A stretch of 64,000 nt of DNA from Typha latifolia (taxonomy: Eukaryota > Streptophyta > Magnoliopsida > Poales > Typhaceae): assembly GCA_019914945.1 (NCBI GenBank), contig CM034099.1:8631001-8695000 (forward strand), written 5' to 3'. The translations under genes were made by a program, and so were the position numbers. The notes under the pieces were generated by a model, which was given only the letters and a program-made list of their open reading frames with translations, did no database searches and was not told the origin of the DNA. Numbering within the stretch: the stretch's first letter is position 1; each line of letters starts with the position of its first letter. This document shows positions 34,127 through 46,200 of the stretch, in pieces.

Positions 34127-35737
34127 AAGACAGAAGGTTGGAAGAAAAAAAAAATGAGTTGAAAAATATGTAAGAGGGTGATCGTTGCCTGGCTTTCCTA
34201 TCTGTTGTTTGGCAAGTGCTATAAGTCTAAGCAGTTCATGAACTCATTGTACCTCAAATTTCCAAGCGTTGTGATCATTATAGTTATGCACTCCCATATA
34301 CATTTCCTGCAATCTGGGTAAGTGGGTTGTAATTTAGCTAGATAAACCAGTCAAAGATTGTTTTCATTCTACTGTTAATTGTCAATGCAAATATGCCACA
34401 TAAATGGCTGTAGCAACTCCCTCACTATCTAGTTTAGTAATTAAAAAGTCCTTCCCTGTTCTTTATGATCTCTTCTCATGATCTCATTCTGAGATTGTTT
34501 CTCATCTAACATGTTAAAACCCAAACAAAAACTTACTTTTTGTTGGTAAACTACTCGGTTGGTTAAACTAGAGCAATCAAAGGGCGAAGGATATAAAAGG
34601 TCCATCAGAATAAAAGATGCACGATATTTGCTTCTTCGCAAGCTATATTTTGCACCTAGTTGCAACCCAGTATCCTTGTCATCTAAAACAGAAGGCATTT
34701 TTTGTGAAGCTGTCAACTAGTCTGATGATAAGATATACCGGTTTTAAGCTCAAAACCTCTTCTTCCAATGTTTATTTGTGAGGAACTACATAGAAACATA
34801 TGCTAGTGATAATCATGCCTCTATTATTTTATTTGCAGGAAATAAAAACAAAAGTTGATAGGGGCCTCTAATTCCTGAACAGCAAAATCTATGTATAATA
34901 CCTGAAATCAAGTCCTTATCCAGCTCTTTCTTCAAACTCTGGATTAACCATTTTAACAACCTTAATGAGTTGTTTCTATACTCTATTGCATGCTCCATTA
35001 CTTCCAGCATCAATTACCACACAAAGTTCAACCTCCTGAACTAACAGGGAATGAGATTGTGCTTTCCACTAAAATCTTATAGCCAAAAGAAACTTGAAGA
35101 TTCCCATGTCCAAGAAACCCTAGTCAAATTAAAGACAGATTGATGAAAGATCAATTAAATGCAGGTTCAACCTTGGACTCAAAACTAGTCTGCCATTTAT
35201 GGCTACATTCATTCATGTTCACAAATATTCCAACCTATAGACCTTAATAGTCATTCCCAGGCTCCCAGAATTAACACAACATTCTTGGCACTTATATCAA
35301 TATCCATCCTTTGAGTTGTGACTCTCAGCTAAACTACAAATCAATTCATTTCCAAGGAGATCTTGACATCAGAAACAATACCAACAACTAATATAATCAA
35401 TACCAATAAAAGGCACCCTCATGGCAGCACAAGTAGCAAAATTAGGCCCCGAAGCAAAATCACCATAACAACACATATCTATATATATTTAGGAATACTC
35501 GGATCATTCAGTAAAGCATCAAATTTTGAAAGGATAAAAGAACATAAGATCCATAAACAGAGGAAAATTACTAATTGCACCATAGCAAGTAAAAGATCAC
35601 ATTTTGATGGTTCAAACATAACCACTAACAGATCAAAGATCCAAATCCTAGCTTATATTACTCAGTGGTAAATATAAATCATCCAAAATTCTTGATAGTT
35701 TCGGAATAAGGAAACACTCCTAAAAGAAATTAACTTA
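34127..35737. other. Spacer between the receptor kinase and RPL12 (convergent 3' ends)
   Basis: It holds the kinase 3' region and the RPL12 3' region, which face each other. Composition is AT-rich and short frames on both strands show no family. A TA run of modest length is near 35480. No transposon ends were recognised. Confidence 0.6.
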
Positions 35738-36238
35738 CTACTCGAGCGGGACCTCGACCTCGCCATCGGAGATCTCCTGCTGCAAGTCCTTCGGATCCTT
35801 CCCGTCAACAGTGCAGCCAACCGAGACGCACGTCCCAAGAATCTCCTTCACAGTTCCAGAGAGATCCTTCGCCATGGATCTGGGACTCATGACTCGTGCG
35901 ATCTCGATGACGTCGTCAAGCGAGATGTTCCCGTTGTGCTTGATGTTCTTGGTCTTCTTACGGTCGCGCTCGGGCTCCTTGAGGGCCTTGATGACGAGGG
36001 CTGCGGCGGAGGGGACGACGCTGACCTTGGCTTGCCGGTTCTGTACAGTGAGCTTGACGGTGACGCGGAGGCCCTTCCAGTCCTTGGCCGTCTCCTTCGC
36101 GATGTCCTCACCGATCTTCTTGGGCGACAGGCCGAGCGGGCCGATCTTGGGGGCGAGGGAACTCGCCGCGCCGACCTCGCCGCCGGTGACGCGGACGTAG
36201 ACGTCGACGACTTGGGAGGGATCGAACTTCGGCGGCAT
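35738..36238 (-). CDS. RPL12: 60S ribosomal protein L12 (uL11)
   Basis: This is a complete intronless 166 aa gene. It starts [20 protein letters not shown] and has the uL11 blocks [32 protein letters not shown] and [16 protein letters not shown]. It ends [23 protein letters not shown], the usual plant length and C-terminus. The protein binds 28S rRNA at the GTPase-associated centre of the cytosolic large subunit. The gene is strongly GC-rich in third positions compared with flanks. The ATG at 36236-36238 is the only sensible start. A telo-box and two site II motifs lie just upstream. Confidence 0.97.
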   Translation of the reverse strand: MPPKFDPSQVVDVYVRVTGGEVGAASSLAPKIGPLGLSPKKIGEDIAKETAKDWKGLRVTVKLTVQNRQAKVSVVPSAAALVIKALKEPERDRKKTKNIKHNGNISLDDVIEIARVMSPRSMAKDLSGTVKEILGTCVSVGCTVDGKDPKDLQQEISDGEVEVPLE

Positions 36239-36269
36239 CTCCGGCGGCGGCGGTGGGTTGGAGAGAAGG

Positions 36270-36278
36270 TTAGGGTTT
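36270..36278 (-). promoter_or_regulatory. Telo-box upstream of RPL12
   Basis: On the coding strand the sequence reads AAACCCTAA, 32 bp upstream of the ATG, so it is probably in the leader or at the start site. Telo-boxes are common in plant ribosomal protein promoters and, together with site II motifs, support expression in dividing cells. Confidence 0.7.
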
Positions 36279-36347
36279 TGGAGAGAGGCTAGGAGTGGAA
36301 ATATGGAGGATTTGCGGTGATTTATAGTAGTTGTGGATAAGATGGGT

Positions 36348-36358
36348 TGGGCTGGGCT
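36348..36358 (-). promoter_or_regulatory. Two overlapping site II motifs (TGGGCY) upstream of RPL12
   Basis: TGGGCT occurs at 36348-36353 and 36353-36358 (plus-strand reading). This is the site II element bound by TCP factors in promoters of plant ribosomal protein genes. They lie about 110 bp upstream of the ATG and 70 bp upstream of the telo-box. Function is inferred from motif and placement. Confidence 0.6.
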
Positions 36359-36676
36359 AGAGAAGAGGCTTAGGAGGCTAGAGCTTTCATACGTTGGGGT
36401 TCTTTTATCTCCAAATTAGTATTATAGTATACTTCTTCACTTAACTTTTTTAATAATTTTAATTGAACAGTAAAAATATCACTTAACTCTTGACTATTTT
36501 GTCTTTTTATTATCTCTTTTTGAAATTTTCGTAATGTTAAAAACGCAAAACGAGAAAAAATGAGAAGAAATGAAAATAATACAAAAAAAGATTTTCATAG
36601 AAGTAATTACTTTTCTAATTAGTTGAAGAAAAAAAGGGTGTTTTTTTTAATGATATCAAAATTTACGTAAATAAAG

Positions 36677-36718
<42 letters not shown>

Positions 36719-38700
36719 TCTTGTTTGATTTGAGGCTAAACTTCGATTAATTAGTCTTATTTTTTAGTTTTAATTTTTTTTTAAAAGTAAACTTAATTTA
36801 ATATGACAAAAGATTAAAAAATAATTAATTACTAACTAGTTTAGGGGTCCGTGAGATTTTAAGTTACAAACAAAGGTTCAAAAGAGCACTTTAAATTTTA
36901 GTTTAATTACAGGAGTGTAAATTAAGAGGATTAAGTGGCCCTTATTGACATCATTCAGAAAGTCTCTTCAATGTTTGAACTTGTTTCTCTTTTATACTTT
37001 CTCCTAATGTTTGAGAAGGTCAATGCTACAAGAGTCGGATGGAACCAGGTAGACAAAAATTTACCCCGAGTAGAAATATGTCAACCGAGCAATCAGGGAT
37101 AAGACAACTGAGCCATCAGCCACCATGGAGGGTGGGAGAGAGAAAAAAGATAGCTTCTTCTATTCCCATTTGCATTCATCTTTCACCCTTCTTCCAATCA
37201 AGAAATGGGTAAACATATCAAGAAAAAAATGGATAACGAAGCTCCCATAAATTACAAATGAGGTGTGATTTTATTTTCAAACTTCTCTGATTGTTGTCTC
37301 CCTGAAATTGATAGCTGACTTCTTGTATTTACATGTGACGAGCAATAGATAAACAAAAGCCTGCGTTCCGCAATTCAACAAGCAATAACTGCATTATTAA
37401 CAGAACAGATCTCCATTTACCAGAGGTATGTGAGGAATGATGACAAAATCCTCTCTGGGTATCTCAATCCAGAAACCAGTATATCATTCATTTAGTTATG
37501 AAGAGCGAAGCACTCTACGTTCGCCTACTCACTGTTGTCTAATGGGTTGGAAGGCATAGATTGTAGCTTCTGAGATTGGTTCGCATGCACTTGACTTGAG
37601 CAGGGATGAGTTCTTTTAAACCTTGCAGGGGTAGCACGAGAGCATCATGCTCATCACAAACCATAGTAATCCAACAGTTCCTGCAAATAAATGCTCTCAA
37701 ACTCTCAGTATTTATGTCTATATAAAACTATCCTACAGTCACTTACATAAAGATGTGGAAGCAAAGTTAAACGAGGTTGCACATAGGTCTAAAAGGAAAG
37801 TAAAAAGCACCTGTTAAACTAAAAACACTTAAAATCTGATTCAGTACTATCCTCTTAGATATATATCCTGCAGGAAACTCTGATGAGAGTAGTGGATGAA
37901 GAGAATGGAAGTGTAAAGAAGATATCCAGCAATGTAAAGACCACCAAATTATTACAGAGTTCGAAGCACGAAAAAGAACCATTGAGGAAACAGGGGTATT
38001 GGAAGAGTACGAGGACAATACAGGAAATAGATGCTCTGACATGTGAGGGCCTCAGGGATAGAAAGTACACAATAAAGGAAATAGACGCAGCTACTAAAAA
38101 TTTGGAAAAGGTCATGATTTGTCAGGAAGAGTTGAACTTTTGTTCCATTTTTAAATCACAGCGGTTGCAACTTGCAAGGCCTACAACCAGATGCAGCTCA
38201 AGCAAGGCCACAGTTTCAACAAGAGGAATGAAAACTCAATAGAAAAGTATCATGGGGATAAGAAAATAATGAAATTTGACATTCCTCACAAGGTTATGTA
38301 GCATTTTGAAAAGAAGCATCTTAACATCTACAATACCAGGAAAATTATCTTACTATTGCAATTCCCAATAAACCTATAATTGCAAAATGCTATGCAGCAT
38401 CAGCCCTTACTGTTATAATGCATATAACAATTAATTACCTAATCTTTTATGCATTGCAAGTTTGCAACCAACAGGTCAGTCTTTGATGCTATTTAAACTC
38501 CTAGAGGACAAAGCCAAGATGAGTTCCCATCAGCATCAGATCTTCCTTAAAAGTAAAATCCTCTAAAAATAGAGTAAAACAAAATACGCACCTCTGTATG
38601 GAGGTAATAACATATGCAGCTGCCCCTTCAATCTTCAGTGTGAGAATACTGATTAGAATCTCAGCAAGTTCTTTGAGGTTTGAAGTAAAGTGAATGTACT
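36359..38700. other. Spacer between RPL12 and the PPR gene
   Basis: This is AT-rich and includes a TA microsatellite (36681-36716). From about 37500 to 38700 sequence complexity is higher and probably includes the 3' untranslated region of the PPR gene. A minus-strand segment at 37615-37687 after an 'ag' could encode a short hydrophobic tail, but I could not connect it to any upstream exon. A plus-strand frame at 37883-38242 (119 codons) has no known family. Neither is called. Confidence 0.45.
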
Positions 38701-40357
38701 TCAATAATTCCAAAAGATTTGGTTATTCCTATATTGTTTTTTCAGGTACAGTTGCACCAGCTTTGAGTATGTCCATCTCGTCCGCCTTGTGGACTCCAAG
38801 AGAGCCTCTGAGCTAGCATGGAAATCCCCTTTCCCAAAAACCTCAAAAACCAGCGGATCTGTCAAAATGACTGGAGCACTTATCATGTTCATCTTGTCTA
38901 GAGCAAACGAAACATTCTTCCCAAGCCTCCTCTCCAAGTAAGCATCCACAAAGCACCCATATGTCACAAGATCCGGGACAACTCCTTCATGCTTCATGTG
39001 TTCAATGCTCAAATGGAGATCCCAGAACATGCACATCCTTGAAAATGCCAAAGATCTAATGTTAAATGTAGTGATATCAGGTACAAAGCCAGCATCCACC
39101 ATATTTAAAAATTCCCTTTGCAGACTTTTCATTTTAAAATTGGCAGCAAACGAGAGAAGAAGCAGGTTCCATAGAAGATTGCCCACATTGCGCCTACCGA
39201 GGCCCACATCCTTTAAAAACTCACCTAATCTGTAGAACTTCCTCGCACTTATATATGTTGACGCCATCGATCGAATGGCTTCTTTCTCTATCGAAATTCT
39301 CGATTTCTTCAATCGCTGATATGCACCCTCCATCTCCCTTAATGAACCAAACATGCTATAATACTTCACAAAAGCATTCCCCGTCATTGAATCGACTTTG
39401 AAACCTCTCGAAACCATTTCCTTCACAGTCTGTTCCATCATTTCCATTTGGCCGGCCTTTCCGAAGCAAGACACAGCTAAAGAGTGAGCCACACGACAGA
39501 ACTCAGAATCCCGAGAGGCTGTTTCGCCAAGAATTCTGATGATCTCGTCAAATTTCCCCATACTAGCATAAGCATCCATTAGGCATCCTACAACTTCTAT
39601 GCTGGGCAGAAAAGAGCTATTTATGATCTCACTCCATAAAGCCTGTGCTTGTGGAAAGAGGCCATTCGTGGCGCAGCAAAGCATCAGAGCTGAAAGGGTA
39701 GCACAGCCACGCAAAGATCCTTCAGAATTTGATTCTGCAAGGAGCTGTAGAGCGACATCAGGCAATTTCTTCTGATCCAGTGCATGAAGCAATGCCACGA
39801 GCTCCTCCTCACCAATCCTTCTTTCTTTCAATTGCAAATTCTGGAATATATGTTCCTATAAAAGGTCACGCTTCAGTTTTTTAGTTGCCCAGTCTGAGGA
39901 TTGAAAGGTATTCTATTTCAATTCATATCTCAATTTTTAAGACCAGAACTAGAAACAATCATCAGGTTCAAAGTTCAAAATTTACGATGGCCAACTCAGC
40001 TCAAGTTTAAGTTTTGATGCAAATATGAGTAGCGTACAAAGTAAAAACTCAACATTATATTTAATGGGCGAATTGATCGTTTCCAATACCAAGAAACCAA
40101 ATTCCATGAGCTTATTCAAAGATAAACAAATTCCCGGAGAAGTTTCGATTGGCTTCCTTCCTATCTATTAGTAAGTCGAGTTCTTAGAAAAGGAAGAGAG
40201 AGAAGGGATTCGGATAGGAGAATCTTACCTCTCGTGATACTGCAGCTCGCCGAAGCAGAGAAACCCTAGAACAGAGTGAGGACACGGGTGAACGATGTAG
40301 GGAGGACCACGGAAGAATCGAGGAAACTGTGAGTGGGTTCAGGAGTAGGGTTTCCAT
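38701..40357 (-). CDS. P-class pentatricopeptide repeat protein, two exons, 427 aa
   Basis: Exon 1 is 40357-40229 (43 aa) and exon 2 is 39855-38701. Exon 1 reads METLLLNPLTVSSILPW.. and is Ser/Arg/Leu-rich, like an organelle transit peptide. The body consists of degenerate PPR units, for example VGCLMDAYASMGKFDEIIRI, SLAVSCFGKAGQMEMMEQTV, TGNAFVKYYSMFGSLREMEG and TFNIRSLAFSRMCMFWD. It ends in KKQYRNNQIFWNY, a tail I associate with the small Arabidopsis protein At3g42630. PPR proteins bind organellar RNA in a sequence-specific way; the target cannot be read here. The ATG at 40357 is the only one that opens both exons in frame; the downstream TTG at 39837 inside exon 2 is not a plant start. Intron 40228-39856 has the gtaag donor and a tatag acceptor. 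Confidence 0.88.
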
Positions 40358-40635
40358 TGGAGGGGATTCAGAGAGGGGGATTTCGAGAAGGAGACGATGC
40401 TGGTGGTAACTTGATTACTCGTCGATTTTGGATTTAAATTGAATATCTTGACAAAATTACCTAGATGTAATTGCAAATTATTTGAACGTTCACTGATTTT
40501 TGTAATATATGATTTGATCATAATACGAGATAAAATTAATTTGAGAGTTAGATTATAAATTTATGCGAGTTATGCTAGACAAAAGATCAATATTCTAATA
40601 AGATGTCTACTCTAGGCTTCAAGCTATGTGATAAT

Positions 40636-40686
40636 TACTTCGAATTAAACGTCTCCAAGTCGTCGCGCTACTGAGCTACTCCTCCA
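40636..40686 (-). repeat. tRNA-like head, possible SINE remnant
   Basis: On the minus strand the sequence starts GGAGGAGTAGCTCAGTAGCG. TAGCTCAGTAGC fits a pol III box A, and about 33 bases later 'taattcgaagt' resembles a decayed box B (GGTTCGAATCC). A cloverleaf does not close and there is no anticodon stem I trust, so it is not a functional tRNA gene. It could be a tRNA-derived SINE or a decayed tRNA gene. Confidence 0.35.
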
Positions 40687-41559
40687 AACCAACCGTACTG
40701 CCGAGTAATTAATCTAGTTATTAAGCCAAGCCACCAAATCACCAAATAATTTTTTTAATAATAATTATTTAGAGTTGGAATTGATTCCATAACCTATTTT
40801 GTTATGTCAGAATAATTTATGATCATTGCACATTTCATGATGAACATCTACTGTTTAGATTCTTTGCTGGAATATTATTCAGGAAATTATTTTGACACAA
40901 AATTAGCAAGAGAAAGATTATAATTGCAAGATTATATAATGATAAATTCATAGATAAAAAAAAACACTTATAAAACATATTGTACTATCTAAAAATATAT
41001 ATGATTTATTCACATTACATTACTCGCGTAAGATTAATAAGTGCAAAGAAATATAAGAAGAAGAACAAGAAGAAAACTAATAATAATTCATTATTATATA
41101 GAAATCAGTTGGAACAAGTTCTTTTGAGCGGCGCCACGAATCTAGCCTAAATCAATTAAGACATACAAGTTCGGTGTGAATTGATTAGTATTTGGTTTGG
41201 TCGGAGGATCTGTAGGGATTGCTAGGAAAGTCAAAAATTGAATTGAACTTAAATTTTTCTTAACTAATTCTGCTAATACGAATTAGAGGTGTTCCTCACA
41301 CTGTGTAAAATATTAGCAAGTAGCAGCAAAGGGACTTGACGGAACTTCAGGAGATTAAAGTATTGTGTACATGAGTTCTAGATTCCTTGAGGAGCATACG
41401 TCTATGAAAGTGTGAGGAGAGATACTTCATTTGTTTAAGTGCTCGGATTTCAGTTTTAGGTATACATAAGCATTTGAAGACGATTTCTCTACGATGACAG
41501 GCATTCTCAAGATCGATCTGTACCGAAAGATTGGCTAAATAAGTTCGACTCAATTTCAA

Positions 41560-41810
41560 GTCTTATCAATTCAAGTCATTTTTAAGTCTAAACAAATTTG
41601 AATTAATTTAGACTTAAATCAAACTTAAAATAAAATATAATTTAACTATAAAAATATAAATTACAAATAATAAAGATAATTATTTTAAAAAACTGCAAGT
41701 GAGTCTTATGGAGCTGACTCAATGAGCCGGCTCAAGATCAAGCTTACCTCAAATTTAATTTTGAGTCTAGCTTCAAGATCAAGCTCAGCTCGGCTGCTTA
41801 TTATTTTAAC
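41560..41810. repeat. Degenerate 'gagctc/caagctc' dispersed repeat
   Basis: The patch includes gctcaagatcaagcttacc, aaatttaattttgagtc and caagctcagctcggctg. It shares the aattttgag core and gagc word content with 22370-22770 and with the intact element at 46950-47746. Ends are not resolvable. Confidence 0.45.
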
Positions 41811-43284
41811 AGCCCGGGCAATACCACTTTCCATATGATCTTACTTTAAATAACATATGATGTTGATAGAGAGGACCTCAAGACTTTGAAGATGCCAAAT
41901 TGGATTATAACCACTTCTTTCGGCCACTATTTCTTCCATCGCGTTTACCAGCCCTAATGATTGTCAGGCCGTAGGGAACAACACAAAAAACACTGCCTCA
42001 CAGATAGATATCAGACTCCAAGCTTTCCTACCTAAAACCCTAATTTAAGGATCTCACAAAGGCATGACTCTTTGAGTAGATCAATGGCATTCTCCCATGC
42101 TCTGTAATGCTTCTCGGAATGCATAGCTCTGCAGAGAGTGATGAGGACCAGCAGCAAGCCACCCATCTCATCCGCGAAAGGAAAGCTTCTAATGGCAATA
42201 GCTCGGTTTATGCTCCAGGAGGCAAGAGGGGAAAGATGTGACGATTGTAGTACTATCTATCTCCCTCTCCATCAAAACAGCCTCATCTTGTAGGTTTGAA
42301 GTATAATGGATCTTTGAAAATCTTTGGAGACGTAGTCTTTGTCTTCCCTTTCGAATTAACCGTGGTCTAGAAATAAGAAGACTCATGCAAAACCCCCAAG
42401 TTTTTATCACAGAATTCATGAAATCTCAAATCCAATCCGAAATGAAAACAAGAAAGAATTAATTTACCTTATATCAGTGAAGATCTAGCAAATCCATGCC
42501 TAATTCAAAGACCAAGGTAAGAAAAGGAGATCTCCAGTTCAAGCTCAAACGATCAAGGTGGTAAGAAGCCGAGGAGGACTTCGAAGGCTGATAAAAATCA
42601 GGTAGAATTCTTGCAGAATTTCCAATTTGGATCCAAAAACAATAAATCTTAAGACTTCTAGAACATAAAATCAGTCATGAATAGAGCCTAAAAATCATTG
42701 AAATCACAGTATCCAATCATCTCAAGAAATATCCTATGAATTCCAAACTTAACTCAAATAGAAACATATTAAACTCATATAAAAAAAAGTCAAAAATCAA
42801 TCAATACATCCAGAAATCAGACACTCGGCACTGTGATTCATAGCACTACGCATCAATATTCCTTGAAATAAAAGATAACGGAAAAATCAATAAGATAGAT
42901 TACAATCTCTATTTATCCAAGCATTGTTGGCAATAGGTTGGGGTAAGGCAATCCCATTTCTATTACCCTCGGTTGTCCAACCCTTCTTATATGAGCCTCT
43001 ATGTCAAATGTACTTGGAAAGATTGGCCCCTTGTTCAGTTCAATTCATGCAGTAATTGGAAATAATGGTCCTTCAAATAAGCAACAGCTCAAAGTTCCAA
43101 GAATAATCTCCATGCTGAATGGCATACTCATTAACTTCAAAGCTTTAGCTAATTGATTCATTCTGATATATCTTCACAATTTGGATAATTGAACTTTAGC
43201 AAAAAAAATTGAAGGGTCTGAGAATAATTAACATTATTCTGCATCACGGACGATAGATTCATTTAGGAAATACATGATATTGTC

Positions 43285-46200
43285 TTAATTGCTGATTCCA
43301 GCAAGCTCTTTCTCTGCTGTAGATAGTACCAGCTTTTGAGGCTGCATTGGGAAGTATAGTGTTACTTATCTTTGCAGCAATGAGTTTATTAACAATGACA
43401 TGACTGTAGAAAGAGTAAAGAGTACAATGAACGTTGATCATAAGCACATCAATGATCTATCTGAAGGCTACTCATACAAGGATTGAATCTCTGAATTCTT
43501 ACAAAAGTTTACTTCCCAAGATTATCAAATAATTCAACGCTTAGTAGAAAATGCATCTGTCATAATGGAGTAAAATGATCAAAGCTGAAAAATTAAGAGA
43601 AGCATGGCATATATCTAGTTATCTTTATAAGCAGAATTCTGTTTTTACTTCTTTCCAAACAATAATGTAGTCATATTAGTATCACTTCAACGTTACAAGC
43701 CAGGAGAACTCGGACGACTCACAAGCCAGTCACGTAATAGAGTAGCTAGATGGTTTATCTGTTAAGATCATTGCTCTAATAATCTCAATTACCTGTATAA
43801 ATGCAACTAGAGAATATCCTTGAATGTAGCTATAAGCTATCAACCATGTTTTTGATTCAAAATATGTACTTCATAGTAAATAAATTTATTATCTTCTGAC
43901 ACCTAGCTATATAAATATAGGAAAAGGATATAGCTGTGCTAGACATCCAAATAGTATGTAGTTTCTAAGCAGATATCACAGGAATGCATGGCTGCATACA
44001 GGGAAAGTGATCAAAGAGGGAGCAAGTAATACTGACCGCAGCCAAATCCTTCTCATGCTTGGGTATGAACGCAGTATCTACTATTCCATTTCTAAAATCC
44101 TGCAGATTCCATAAGAATATATAAAAACAAAAATGAGTTCAAAAATTTTAAATATGTTTTAGTACATGAATCATTGCAAGTTCAACAATGCTATACCTCA
44201 ATTTCTAGTATTAGCTTATGGTAATCAATGGTTGTAGGGATTCCTGTAAAAGGAAAAAAATTGATAATTAGTTATGGAATAAAAAAAAAGAAATATCCAT
44301 CAATTGCATGACATCTTTTATCCCACAATAACATAGGCAAGATGAAGGTTTTCCGAGGCTTCCTAATTTGATGAATCAAAGCTATTGACAATAAAATCTC
44401 TAGTCTTATTCATAGGGAAGAAAATGGATTGACTGGTTACAACTTCCTATTAGCAGTATGAACAGGAAAGATATTTTAATAGTAGAACTACAAAACAATG
44501 TAGAATCAGTTGATATTTGTAGGTAATCAGCAAAACCAACAGTTTTGCACATAGTAGAATGAACATCAAAGATCCTTCAATAGTATAACATAATGGTAGG
44601 AAAATATCAAAAGTCAAAACATACAGCTTAAAATACATTGTTGATATTTCGACTCTTCTCTACCATCAAAGAGAAATGACAGGGAAACAAAGTCATGAAA
44701 GAGAGAAACCTCTGAATAAATCTGGGCTACATATAGGATGGGTATCATTGAAAAGCATGCATGATATCGAAGATAAATTTACTTAGGAGATGTTTAATCC
44801 ATAAACAAGTGGGCAGATTCGTCAAGGGGCAACTGACCTGTGATGATGGTGTCATCAAGAGCTCTTTTCATCCGGTCAATTGCTTTCTCCCTAGTTGGTG
44901 CCCAGACAATAAGCTAGACAAATGAGCACAGATTTATAAATGTTAGAACTATAAACTTAAAGACTTGAATTTTAAGAACTACACCCAATTGAAACTATTG
45001 CTACAAGGATATCATATGGCACTAAAGAGCAGGGTTACTCAGACAACTTTTTTCTTGATTATATGGGTGAAAATTTGCAGGACACATCGTTTGATAATTG
45101 ATAGTATAGATGAAAGTAAGAACCAAACTTGTGCACCTTTCCTAGTAGGGAGTCATAGCTTGGGGGAACCACATAGCCTGGATAAACATGACTATCCATT
45201 CTCACAAATGGACCTCCAGAAGGTAAGTAAGAAGTAATCTTCCCTGCAATTTGAAAAGGAAAAACAAATCTTACAGATATAAGGACATGCCAAAGATATT
45301 CTTAAGCAACTCCAAGCCAACATTTATTATGTAATAATAAGTTAAAATTCTTTATCAACATAATTCTGAAAACTAAAAGAGAAAAATAGTGCAAAATTTA
45401 AAAGTAAGTTTCCCTCATAAGCACCACATCAAGAGTGGTTTACTAGAATTTAGTCCTTCCGAATTAACAGAAAAGGGGGAAGTACCAGGCCCCGGACGGA
45501 ATCCTTTAAACGCATCTTCTGCATTGATGCGGCACTCAATTGAATGCCCTCTCAAAACAATGTCCTCCTGCAGATTTTACACATTAGATCTGATCTATTA
45601 TTTCCTCAACTTAGTTTGAAAAAGTCCAACTTTACCTGCTTGTATGTCAGCCTCTCTCCAAGAGCTACACGAATTTGTTCCTCAATCAAATCAGTTGAAG
45701 AAATCATTTCAGTTACAGGGTGCTCAACCTGGTTTCGCAACAAAAAAAAAAAAGAAAAGAAAAGAGTTATTTACAAAAAAATATCAAGAATTTAGTAGAT
45801 GTGGAAACAGGGATGCACATGGATATCATACACACCTGGATCCTGGTGTTCATTTCCATAAAGTAGAATGAACCTCTTTCATCCAAGAGAAATTCCACAG
45901 TTCCAACACCAATATAACCTATAGATGCAGCTGCAGCAACAGCTGCATCACCCATAGCTTTACGAAGTTCTGGAGTCAAAGCAGGAGAGGGAGCTTCTTC
46001 TAGGAGTTTTTGGTTCCTTCTCTGCCAAAATAACCAAAAAAATTACTTACAGAATGTATCCATACCTCAAATATGTGGAGTGGTGCTTACTGGTGATGAT
46101 AAGAAAAGTGGGTTTATCACGGAAAATTGCAGCAATTTTAATGAGAAATGAAAGACTGGTCAAGTTGACACCTACCTTGCTCTATATAGAATCAGAAAGA

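Larger units (their letters stand above)
40358..43284. other. Spacer between the PPR gene and biotin carboxylase 3' end
   Basis: This 2.9 kb stretch is mostly AT-rich. It contains a tRNA-like patch (40636-40686), a degenerate gagctc-type repeat (41560-41810), and scattered short frames without family resemblance. The part from about 42000 is richer in G/C but shows no continuous conserved exon. Confidence 0.5.

Noticed and set aside
35811..36292. Plus-strand frames opposite RPL12
   Set aside because: Antisense shadows of a GC-rich, clearly identified ribosomal protein gene.
37615..37687. Possible minus-strand terminal exon encoding a short hydrophobic tail (TVGLLWFVMSMMLSCY)
   Set aside because: An acceptor precedes it, but no upstream exon in phase could be identified; it may be part of the PPR 3' region.
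37883..38242. 119-codon plus-strand frame, Lys/Glu-rich
   Set aside because: No family resemblance, no splice partners and no codon bias; probably chance or transcript of the PPR 3' region read backwards.
43322..43402. Plus-strand hydrophobic peptide ([20 protein letters not shown])
   Set aside because: It is the reverse-strand shadow of the last biotin carboxylase exon ([18 protein letters not shown]), which is in phase with the preceding exon.
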